Assembly (NCBI RefSeq): GCF_954871325.1
Contig: NC_088777.1
Location: forward strand, 46,477,366 to 46,541,365
Length of the DNA: 64,000 nt
Reading direction: 5' to 3'
Origin: Gordionus sp. m RMFG-2023
Taxonomy: Eukaryota > Nematomorpha > Gordioida > Chordodea > Parachordodidae
Positions within the stretch are counted from its first letter, which is position 1. Each line of letters starts with the position of its first letter. The notes under the pieces were generated by a model. The model was not told the DNA's origin, did not search any database, and worked only from the letters and a program-made list of their open reading frames with translations. The translations under genes were made by a program, and so were the position numbers. Below are positions 33,890-45,100 of this stretch, one piece after another.

Positions 33890-36120
33890 AAATATTATTG
33901 AGCCTCATCCTCCCTCTATTAACACAGATTTTCTTGAAAGATTTTTTTAATGGAAAAAAGGACCCACTTTAACACATCTACCAAATAAATCTAGAAACCT
34001 AATTTCAAATTTTGTTATTAAACTTATCACAAAAGTTAATGATAACTTAAATTGTTTAAAATCATGGGAAGACTTATTAACCTTCTCTCACAAATGTCTT
34101 ATACGTCCCGCTAACAAAGAGACCCCATTACATGAACAAATCAAACCTTTATAATTTTGACACTATTCAAATGATTAACTACAATCATAATGTTAAAAAG
34201 CAAGTAGATGATATAACACACAAATGCAAAATAATATCAAATCAAATAGATCAAGGTGACATAGGTGGTGCAATTAAACTCATATCCTCAGATAACCATC
34301 TTTCTCCTATCAATGAAGAAACATTACAACTATTGAAACAACTACATCCTGAAGCTTTTGTACAGATAATCTACGCATCTCTCCAATCCACCAGACTGTA
34401 ATTTTTATCAGTGATGAAATAGACAATGCTATCAATTCTTTCAATAAATACTCAGCAGGTGGTTTTGATGGTTTCAGACCCTCCTATTTTCAATACTTAA
34501 TTAATTCAAAAAATCCTTCCCATAGTTCTGTCATCAAGGTTTTAACATTGTAATAATATAATAAATAATGATATTCCAATACAAACTCACCAAATCCTTG
34601 GTGCACGTCTAATTGCTTTATCTAAGCCAGATGGTTGTACCCGTCCCATTGCAGTAGGCTCCTTTTTCAGAAGATTAATAGCCAAAATCATAATCGAACA
34701 CATCAAACATGATGCTGTCAACATTTTAAATTCTTATCAAGTAGGTTTTGGGATCAAGGGTGGCTGTGAAATAGCGGCTCATACCTTAAGAATTTACTTA
34801 GAAAACCCATCACCTGATTCTGTAATATGTAAACTAGATTTCAAAAATGCCTTCAATAGCCTGCATCGTACCTCATTTTTAAAATTCTTCTATGAAACTT
34901 TCCCTGTTATTCTAAATTTATTGAATCCTCATATGGTTTTCAGACACCTTTAACATATGGATCTTATCAGATTTTATCCCAAGAGGGCATCCAATAAGGG
35001 GATCCATTAGGACCTCTTCTTTTTTGTTTTGGAATCCATCATCACATCTACCAAATTAAACAAAATTTCAACCTAGATCTTAATCTATGGTATTTAGACG
35101 ATGGGACCATCTGTGGCCCTTCAGCTAATGTACTAAGCGCCTTAAAACATCAATTCCCAAGATAATAAGATTATGTTTCTTAAACAATAAGCCACAAAAG
35201 TTGGAAGGCTACAAAATTATTGCTCCTGACAGCTTAACCTTACTTGGGTCCCCATTAGCTAATGAGATCAAGTCGAAAGATTTTCTCCACAAGATTTTTA
35301 AAAGCTTTTACAGTATGGAGCCACATTCTAAGTCTCCTACCAGCTCATCAATTTTTATTTTTAATTCGCAAATGCCTGTACATACCTAAATTTATGCACA
35401 TTTTCCGATCATCATCTTTTTTCAAAAACAATGAATTCATATCAAAAATTCAGAATAAATTTAAAATATTTATGGAAAAATTTTAAACATAAATTTAAAC
35501 TCATACAATTAGTCATTTGCTCAGCTACATTCCAAACTAAGCGTTGCCGCTCAATCTTTTATCCTTATCATCATTCGTATCATCTAGATTATCTAACAAT
35601 TCTATGATTTCTGGCTTCATATGCCCTACCGATCGTTTATTAGATGTATTGACAATTGGAAGGCAAACACACCCATTATCTGTATTACCATCAATCATCA
35701 CACACAAAACATTTTTCACACCTTTAATTTCGAAATACCAAACAGATATATCAGTCAATCCACCTTTAGATTGCATTCAACTCCTTCAATTATCTGACAG
35801 ACTTAGTGGTCATGAATGGTTAGAATCACTCCCTTGTCGCAACCTTGGTAATCTCTTATCAGATTAACAACTGAGAGTAACCATTGGTTTGGTTGCGATA
35901 TAGTACAGCCTCATGCCTGCATCAAATGCAAATCACCCGTTGATTCAACAGGTAGACATGGCTTAAATTGTATTTTTAGGCAAGGGCGACATCAACGTCA
36001 CTCAGCTGTAAACCATATAATAAATAGAATCTTAACAGCTGCACATTCCTTTATATATAACAATATTCTATTTGCTTTATTATTATCATTATTTATACCA
36101 GAATACAAACAAAGGAAATA
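33890..36120 (+). mobile_element. broken LINE with 'WYLDDG' reverse transcriptase
   Basis: Plus-strand pieces in several frames: an upstream helical region (34132-34401, QVDDITHKC), SAGGFDGF, KPDGCTRPIAVG, the motif-A block KLDFKNAFNSL near 34831, GDPLGPLLF near 35000 (an in-frame TAA precedes GDP), and WYLDDG at 35088. Near 35886-36050 there is a C-terminal Cys/His block (ACIKCKSP, GRHGLNC, GRHQRH). This order is that of non-LTR reverse transcriptases with the WYLDDG catalytic box and a terminal HGL-C...RH-RH domain. At least three frame changes and several stops make it dead. Neither the 5' end nor an A-rich tail is clear; the minisatellite follows within 160 bp. It separates the two kinase copies. 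Confidence 0.75.
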
Positions 36121-36274
36121 CTATTAGAAAAAAATATTTAAAAATGTGATATCCAATATACATTATTATGTAACATTAATCGAATATTAAATTTATAATA
36201 AATGACATGTAATATAAGAATTATATAGTCAAATCTAATATATAAAATTAAGTAAATTAGTTATTCATATTAGA

Positions 36275-36600
36275 GTTTTCGTATTTTAGTCATGGCCTTA
36301 TTTACCGCAATTCGTAGTTTAGTTATAATTTAACATTAGTTAGAGCAATTCGTAGTTTAATCATTTTAATTTGACATTATATACGGCATACGTAGTTTAG
36401 TCATTTTATTTAACATTAAATACGTCAATTCGTAGTTTAGTCATCCTATTTTACAGCATTTTATCATTAGATACGGCAATTCGTAGTTTGGTATGGCAAT
36501 TCGCAATTTACCTGGCCGTATTTTTTAGCAATTCGTATTTATTAGCAATTCGTATTTTTTAGCAATTCGTATTTAAGTCATGGCCGATTCTAAGAACATT
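36275..36600. repeat. GCAATTCGTAGTTTAGTCAT minisatellite
   Basis: About ten imperfect copies of AATTCGTA(G/T)TTTAG, the longer units including TCATTTTATTTAACATTA and GATACGGC. Unit length varies from about 15 to 55 bp, shortest at the right. It begins about 160 bp after the last LINE coding block and could be the 3' tail of that element or an independent array. Confidence 0.7.
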
Positions 36601-36935
36601 TCATAGTAACTCGTATTGGTTATTCGATTATATTAGCTCCTTATTTCGGCCTTTTGCTCCCTCAGTATCCATATTCGTTTTACATTTGCAGAGTCTACAT
36701 GAGTATGGGGGTGAGGGCTGAAGTAGTATACTTACTTTTTTGAAGGGGGGGGGGCAGGGGGACTTCTTGGAGGGGTTGGCTAGGGGTAGGGTAAATATTT
36801 TAAACGTTACGAATTAAATTTTTATATAAAATAGGGAAATATATTGCTGTAAAGATTTATTGAATACATTTTTTATAGACCTATATATTATACACAAAGA
36901 TTACCATGGTCTTCTCTTGTATTGAACGAGGCTTT
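36601..36935. other. short intergenic stretch with G-rich runs
   Basis: G-rich stretch (eight to nine G, then AGGGGG) near 36730-36790; otherwise nothing was recognised. Confidence 0.4.
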
Positions 36936-38040
36936 TTAGGAGGGCGGAATGATTTTTTTATCTTGAACCTAAAAATTAAGAGGCAGAAAAATTAATTAAA
37001 AATTGCTGACCTTGATGGCTATCAATATACGATTCAAAAAAATATCTTAAATTAATTAATTTTTTTATTTATAAAAGTCATATTATTACTAAATTCCATT
37101 CTACGGTTTGGAAATATTTATGGAATAGAATTTGATAAAATCCATTTGATGGATGCCACCCCAGTCGTTCTCTAGGATCCTATAATAAATTAATATTTAA
37201 AAAAAACAATTTTTAAATATAAAAATAGTAAATCAAATAAATATGTGGTATAAAAAAAATAATTTTTTTTTAGAACTTTGTTTAAGAATCCTGTTAGAAT
37301 TGAGGTGGCGTTAACTGATACGTGTTCTGGAATAGAAATTGGGTCTTCAAGGATAGCTAGAGAATTTTTAATAATTTATTATAAATTTTTAAAAAAGTCA
37401 TAGATTAATAATCAAAAAGCTTCGCCAAGATTTTACTAATTGGGGTTGGGGACACTAATAAGTTTTTTATTATCCTAAATTTTATTGAACATTTCATTAT
37501 CTTAAATTTTTTAGATTCATTTTATAATTTTTTTCTAATATAATTAAATTATGTTTTGTAAAGTATATATTATGTATTGTAAATATTTTATAAAAGATAG
37601 TTAGGAGGTTGGCGGTAGTGATAAATTTATTATCTAAACTATTATTATAAAGAACCTGGAAATTTTCTAAGAGAAAGAGGTTTTTTTTCATTTCCAACCC
37701 CCTTCCATGTTCAATTAATTATTATTTTATTTCTTTATAAATAATTACAGTATAATTTCAAACTTTTAATATAAAAATAATTTATATTATTAAATTTTTT
37801 CAAAAAAATGAAAAATTAAAATTAAATTGAACCTTTGAAGAGCTCTTCCCTATTATCCTTCATGCCGTCAAAAGGTGTTAGGCCTGTAAGCATCTCGTAC
37901 ATAGTTATTCCCAAAGACCACCAGTCAACTCCAAAACCTTTCGAAATTATAATAACTTATATTTTCATCAACATATTTATTAACTTTCAATTATCGAAAA
38001 ATATATATTTTTTATATATTTTATCATCTAAATAATAAAT

Positions 38041-38120
38041 ATGGGAGGGAATCGAATCCAAGTATAATTATTATCAAAGCACAGCTTGTTTAATCTGTGT
38101 AAGAAGGAGCGTTTCTGTTT
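38041..38120 (-). repeat. tRNA-like/SINE-like stretch
   Basis: On the minus strand a B-box-like GGATTCGATTCCC follows about 45 bases after ACACAGATTAAACAAGC. Stems do not pair cleanly. Weak. Confidence 0.2.
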
Positions 38121-38399
38121 ATGGTTATGTAAAGATTATAGAATCATATTAGTTTCCGGTTATTAGATCTAACCTTTTTTCCTGATTTATAATTTAGTGT
38201 TTTAAATCCCAGTCTTATAAATCAATAATCCCTTATGGAAGTAGGGTAACTAAAAAAAATAGCAGGCTTACTATAATCATCACCCCGTAAAATTTCTGGA
38301 GCTACGTATAAAGGTGTCCCACAACTGGTGTTTGTTGTCATACCCATCCGAATGCCTTCCTAAATTATATTAAATACATATAAGAAAAGGCCCTACGTT

Positions 38400-41300
38400 A
38401 TGTAATTAGCTAAACCCAAATGGGTTATTTTCGCATTTTAATAAATCTAACACTTGTTTTAACCTAAAGACTATAAAACGACTGTGATTTAAGGATGTAT
38501 GTATATATAATTAAACTACTTTCTTTTTTTAGGTTAATTTGGACTAAATAATATTTGTTAATTATATTATTTATGCAATTAAAAGGACCTTAACAAATAT
38601 TCTGAGATAGATCCTCTTTTGTTTGATATAAGGATTTATAAAATTGGCAACTAAAAATTTTAATAGATTGATTTTATTTTGTAATATTTTATTTTCTATA
38701 TTCCTTTTTATTGAGTTTGCCGAGTTCATTTTTTATTTTAAATTATATTTTATTAAAATGATTTTTCTTAAATACGTATAAATAAGAAAAATGAATCAGA
38801 ATTTTTTGTAAAAATCTCTTATATCTTTAGAAAATCGTTGTTTCTTTTTCTAAACTCCGGGAATAACCATTTTATCATTGGTTCCCTAAGATTATAACTA
38901 TTTACCCCTAGGACTTTAGTATTATAAAACTTTCATCTATATATCCTCCTATCTTTGATTTATATCGCTAGATTTTTCAAAATATATAATGCTCTTATAA
39001 ACTTTATTTTTCATCATTGAATGGCTAAATTGCATATTATATAAATAATTATAACATTTTTTATTATTATAAAATATTATAAGATTTTTAAAAATATAAT
39101 TAATTTGATGCGTATTTCTTTCCAAAGTTCTAAAATCGGAACAGAACTATTTAACAAACATGAATATGAAAACAAAAAATGCAATATACAATTAATTAAA
39201 TAAAGTCTAAACAAAATAAAAATATTTATAGAGATTGATAGCAGAGTATATTATATATATAATATAACTGTATAAATTTAGAAATTTTTCATCATTAAAT
39301 TTTAAAAGGATGAATTAAGTTTTAAAAATTAGAAATAATAGTATCAAAAACTTTCTTTATACTAAAATGACATATATAGTATAGACATTATTTTCCAAAA
39401 AAACATTTTGCTATTTTTAGGGGTGTAGATAGAGGTTTTTTTAGTGGGGTGTGCACCCAGTAAAAATCCTGTCATGTAGACACTGTAGATGGCAGAAAGA
39501 TTTAGACATCTATTAACTAAATTTCTAGGCTTGCATAATATTTGGCTAAATTATTGCTATCCGTTTTTACAAATAGTGTCTTTAACAATACTAATAAAGA
39601 ATATCATATTTTTACAATAGCACCTAACAAAATGCAATACATAAAAATATCAAAAACCCTTAAATATTCTATTCTATTTAATCAATAATTCAAACACCTA
39701 GTAGAAATTTTTTTATCGACAGAATAGGGGTGGAAAAAGTTATTATAAATATTATTCAAGATTGAATATTAGAACTTATTTGCGTTGAGCTTATTTTTCA
39801 ATAAATTGCTCTGTACTAGATATTTATGTTATATTAAGTCCATTCGATCTATTTTTTAATGTCTACCTCCAAAATAGGTTTTTATTCTCCAAATGAAGAA
39901 AATGTTCTCTCATTTATTTTTGTGCTTATTCATATTATTTCCAAAATTTCTGTCAACACCACTTTAAAAAAGTAACATGCTATAGATATAACTACTTTCG
40001 AAAAAAATTGCTTCGCAACTATTTAACTATTTTCCAAAAGAACAAGCTGGCTATAATTATTATATATTATTTAAAATGTAATGCAGATATTTTAATGCTA
40101 TTAAAAACTATATCTATATTTTTTTCTTTAAGTTGAATAAATAAAATATTGCAGTCCCAATTATATATTTTTTATAATCATAAATTAAATTTTAATCAAA
40201 TTTAAAATATAATAATAATATTCCATAATGATATTAATTATATATAATTATAATTAATATATTTTGTATTTGCTTTTAAGAGAATATATCAAGTTTATAT
40301 GAGCAAAGAACATTTTTTCACAAAAAACATTCTTTGTTATGAAACTTACCTTTTATAAGCTTATAATTTTGTCGCTCCTATTATTTCCCTTCATTCCTGC
40401 TGATCAACCCCGTATCTATATTATATTTTAATTAAAAATATGTCTCATGATTTGTGATCCATCTCCATTTGTTACTCATCACTATTTTTGATTCATGGAA
40501 ATTTCTGATTCCGCGCCATTTGTTATTCCGAGGCTACAACCGCCCCCCCCCACGGTCGAAGGCCGGGCTAAGGTATAGTCCTATTATATTTATGATTAAG
40601 AATAAAATGTAATCTTCCGAGATTAAATAAATAAATGAAGGAAGTGCGGATTTGTATAATTTTTTTTAAATATGTCCATTGTATTTATTGAAATCATAAA
40701 TAAAAATATATTACATTCATCGTTTTAAATTATTAATTAAATATTTTTAAAAATTAGCAAAATAGGTTGTTATCTTTTGTTATAACTCAATGACATATAA
40801 TAATGCCATTGTTATAACTACTCTTTACCCAATGAAATTTTCACGAATATTGGGGTTTAGTATCTAATAAAATATAGTTATATCAAATATAACTTGAACT
40901 TTCATCTTTGCAGCATAGCCCTAACCTAAACGCTAATGGCTACAGAAGGTACGAAATAAAGTTTTAGTTTGAACCTTGTAGTTCGGTAATAACGAAATCT
41001 AAAAAATTAAAGAATTTCTTATATTCCTATAAACATCTTAGTCCTTATCTTTGTAGCAAATTTAATAATTAAAACTAACCACTAACGCGGTCTATTACCA
41101 ACTATATCAGGTTTAATTTCTATTAAAATATAGCAATCTTAAATCAATCCTGACTATCCATAACAATTCACTATGGGGAAAAACATATAAAGCTCGGGTA
41201 AACTCAGGTTAAATTTGCAGTTTGCAGTATCATAAAAATCTTATGCAATTGGAATTAAACCAGCCTGGATAGATACTCCCCAGAAAAACTGTAAGCCAGT

Positions 41301-41459
41301 AACCTGGATCATGGTTAAATTTCAATAATTATCAATATTCTTGAGTTTAGAAATCTTAACTTGCAAAATAATTATAAATAATCCTAAAATTGAACAAATC
41401 AAAAATATTACATGATATTCAGTTTAAACAAAAGATTTTAACAGAATATTTAGGCAAAT
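38400..41459. other. AT-rich stretch between kinase-relic exons
   Basis: Contains a diverged piece of the hairpin MITE family at about 39485-39600 (ACATCTATTAACTAAAT, GCTTGCATAATATT, ATCCGTTTTTA) and a poly-C run near 40543. No further kinase exon was recognised. Confidence 0.4.
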
Positions 41460-41684
41460 GCTAGAAAAAATATTATTTCTCATGTCCATATAGGTTCTTA
41501 CTTTTATGGACAACAAAGTTTGGTTTGACATCACACCATTGCCCTAAGATACAACATCTATTATAATATATATATAAATCTTAAATATATAAAGGCTATT
41601 TTTTTTTATTCTTTACAGATGATCGATGTTTACAACCTATAAAGGTTTTATATTGTTTTTAAATAATAATTACTATATAGCGCT

Positions 41685-41835
41685 TCTGGCCTCTAGCGTT
41701 GAAGGTTCAACAGAGCTACGCTAGGTTTTTCTCATTTCCATCTAATTGGAATAGTTTAATTTGGGTAAGTAAAAATACGAGAAGCCCTCTACACGTTTGT
41801 GGGCAAGCCGCAGTTACAAGTAGGCACAACATTCC
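41685..41835 (+). repeat. unclassified dispersed repeat, copy 1
   Basis: Shares with 43727-43867, in the same orientation, the blocks CAACAGAGCTAC(A/G)CTAGG plus TTTTTCTCA, CCATC(T/A)A(A)(T/C)TGG, and ACACGTTTGTGGGCAAGCCG. The blocks are far more conserved than the sequence between them. No terminal repeat or coding potential seen; a SINE-like origin is possible. Confidence 0.6.
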
Positions 41836-42166
41836 GAAAAATATTGCTTAAACCCCTATAGGTCTATTTAAAAGGAGTGGGGCAAAAAAAGAGCCTATAT
41901 TACGAGAGTATAATTTAATTACTTTAATGGTGGGTGATGGCTGATTTTAAGTTTAATTTTTTTAGTGTAAGTTATGATTACTATCAATATTGAGATATAA
42001 TGTTCATAGAATCTGTAAATAAATATCATTAAAATAAAAAATATTTGCCTGATTCAATCTATACAATACAGTTCTATCACTTCAAATTTTCCCTAAGTTT
42101 ACCATTTTTTCATAATAATCATATGATAACTTTATAAGGCGCGGTCAAGTTTTTCAAAAAGTTGTA

Positions 42167-45100
42167 ATGGATAAAATTCAGGTTATTCCTTTGGGTATAA
42201 TATCATTAATTATTATATATTTTATTTTATATTAAGGTGCGGGTCAAGGTATATTTAATTTTAAAATCAGCTATAATTATAAATATAGATGTTGGCCGTA
42301 GCTGTATCATTATTACTATCGGTGGAAAGAATGTAATGCTTGATTGTGGAATGCACATGGGTTATAATGATGAGGTATATATATATTTATATAAGTTTGA
42401 AATATTTTAATTTAGAAAAAATAAATGATAATTTTTACAATTTAGAATTGTTCAATTTTTAAGACTACATTCACCTACAAATATATACCATGGACATTAA
42501 CATTTGAAGCTCTTTTTCTATCCTAATCAACAAATGATATATAACATATTTTTAACTAATATCTTGAAAGACATATAACTTTTTTTTAAAACCATCTATT
42601 TTTCTAACAGTTTGTTATTTAAACATGTTCTATAATGATTATTTGATAAAATTGCATAGATAAATAGTCTTTCTATAGGGGCAACAATGCTTTTGACTTT
42701 TTTATAATAAAATTTATAATTTAATTATTAGTAACTTGAGAATTTATTTTAGATAACTCAAAAAGTTCTAATAAAGTTTGCTGAATATTTACTTTTGATG
42801 ATTCACTAAAAAAAATTTAAATGATTAAATTGTGTTAATTTAGAAAGTTGTTTTCTCTAAAGGAACAAGATTAATAAAAAGTTATTATTTAAATATACAT
42901 TCATATATTTGGAAAATTATTGATGGCTTGATTGTAGCCCCTTACTATTTGATCATAGAGTGTACAAGCAGCTCCTGGGGTTTTATCATTTTTATAAGTT
43001 ATTTAAAAAAATATTGGATTGAATATTGATAATATAGGTTTATCTTCTACTGAATATATGATATTATTTGAAGAGCAATTATTAGATTATGGTCAAAGGT
43101 GAAAGTTAAAGATTCAGAATCACTCATTATATTTCTGCCAAAAATATATGAAATATACAATTATCAATAGAATTAAATATAAAAAATATGAATGAATGAT
43201 TGCAATTATTAAACATTTTTTTATAAAAATTAATTAAATAAGAAAAGGAATTATTATTGTTTATATAAGTTATAACTCATAATTCCTAAATACATGCCTG
43301 AAAAATATATTTTGTTATAATTACTCTTTTTTAAATTGTAATTAATTACTAACTTCTTTTTTTAAATTGGAATTAATAACAGTTACTAATTATAAAAAAG
43401 AATTATAATTATGGAATTAATTACATAGCCCAACCTTGACTGGTATATCTCTAATATATTAAGTGATTATTTGTTAGTCTAAACTATATCAAATAATAAC
43501 TCAGTTTAAAAATTTTAATTCAGTTATTACAATGGCGAGATAAACAGTTTTTGATCAGGGCAAGGGATTAGCAGATAGTAAAACCTCACCAGAAACAATA
43601 CCAACCTTGCTGTAAGATGTATCTGCTATGGTTAAAGAAAGAAAAAAGGGAAAAGAGAATCAATTCTATTTTTTGATTGTATTTTAAATAATTCTAAAAA
43701 ACTTAAATACGTGATACGTGATAAAAGCGTTTTTGCCCTCTGGTTGTGGATACAACAGAGCTACACTAGGTTTTTCTCAAAAATCCATCAAACTGGATAG
43801 TTAATTAAGGGGAGAAAAAAATGAGGAGCCCTTCACACGTTTGTGGGCAAGCCGCAAAACCACAAGCATATCACCCACACCGAAAACTCCCCCCCCCCCC
43901 AAAAAAAAAGTACAAACAGGCCAAGAAAAGAAAATACTGGAGCCAAAAATTAATTTAGAAAAATAATCATGCAGAAAAACTAAGTACAAACCCCCTTCTG
44001 CTTTACATTTGTGAATTATAACAGAGCTATTGATAATGTTAACCATGCAGCTTTGTCAGAAAAGGGAAGACCCCAACATCTTCCAGATCCAGAAAACCAC
44101 TAATACATGTTGTGCTTCGAAATCAATGACGAAGAAAATCCCCTACCTCCAAGGTAAAAAGGAATAAAACAAGGCTAAACTCTTGCCACTCCTTAATAAA
44201 TAAAGATCATAAAAATAAAAACAAGAAGAAACACTGGCAACGACCAATGTAATATATGTAGGCTTCAATTTAGATGTAATGTTTTGAAAAAGTTAAAGAC
44301 GTTAGATCTAGTTAACTAGCGATAATAAAAGAAAAAAGTTTTTTTTTATTTTTTATTTCTTATTTTCCCAAGAAAAAACAAGTAATCACTTTAAAAACTT
44401 ATATTTAGAAACAGGGTAAATGTAGTCACAATGTATTTAAGAAATATACTTAATAATGGAAGTAGTTGCAAAGAAGAAGAGAAATTAGAATACAAAGGCG
44501 AGTGGAAACTTTTAAATGTATACAAAAAACTTAAATAATAAGATGATTCCCAAAAATTATTTATATTTTTTTTCTGTCCTGTTTATATATTATTTTAATA
44601 TTTTTCTGCTAACACTAGAATCTCCAAATAAAAAAAAACAAAAAAAGTGTTTATATTAGCACTAAGAATTCTAGAAAACTTGCCCAAGTAACAGCTTCCA
44701 TTCTTATCCCTCCCCCTATTTTTAAGAGTAACGTGCTACCAAAATCGCCAATCGCTATTTATTAAAAAAAAGTAGCACACTAATAGCTACTATTTTTTAA
44801 TAGTTACTTTTTATAAAAAAAATTTAGAAATAAATTTGTTTTGCTTATAATGTAATTATATAGTATATAATACATAAAAATCAAAATTCTACCAAAAAAG
44901 ATAGCTCAATACAGTAGTGAGCTACTTTAACGAAATGGACCATTATAATTTTTAGAATCTTGACCAGCCTTTAAAAGAAATTAACCTAGGCCAGACCTAA
45001 AGTTTAAATAAAAAAATTTCAAAACTATATCTTTGACATATTTTATAAAAAATAAATTATTGTATGAGTACCATTCGTCTGCTAATCATGTTCTCAATTT

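Larger units (their letters stand above)
36936..41543 (-). pseudogene. atypical-PKC-like tandem relative, C-lobe exons plus decayed catalytic exon
   Basis: Minus-strand exon-like pieces: 41543-41460 (DVKPNFVVHKSKN, a catalytic-loop exon in which HRD has become WCD and a stop follows GHEK), 38359-38272 ([17 protein letters not shown]), 37937-37833 (GVDWWSLG...[10 protein letters not shown]), 37356-37277 (VSVNATSILTGFLNK), 37179-37090 (DPRERLGWHPSNGF), 36968-36936 (VQDKKIIPPS then stop). The 88-, 105- and 90-nt exons have exactly the same lengths as their partners in the pseudokinase gene; one is 80 against 68 nt. The C-lobe is closer to canonical PKC iota/zeta than its neighbour, keeping the CGTP, APE and PFDG motifs. 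No N-lobe exons (glycine loop, Lys, helix C) were found before INTS11 starts. Best read as a truncated, decaying duplicate; missing exons beyond my detection remain possible. Confidence 0.65.
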
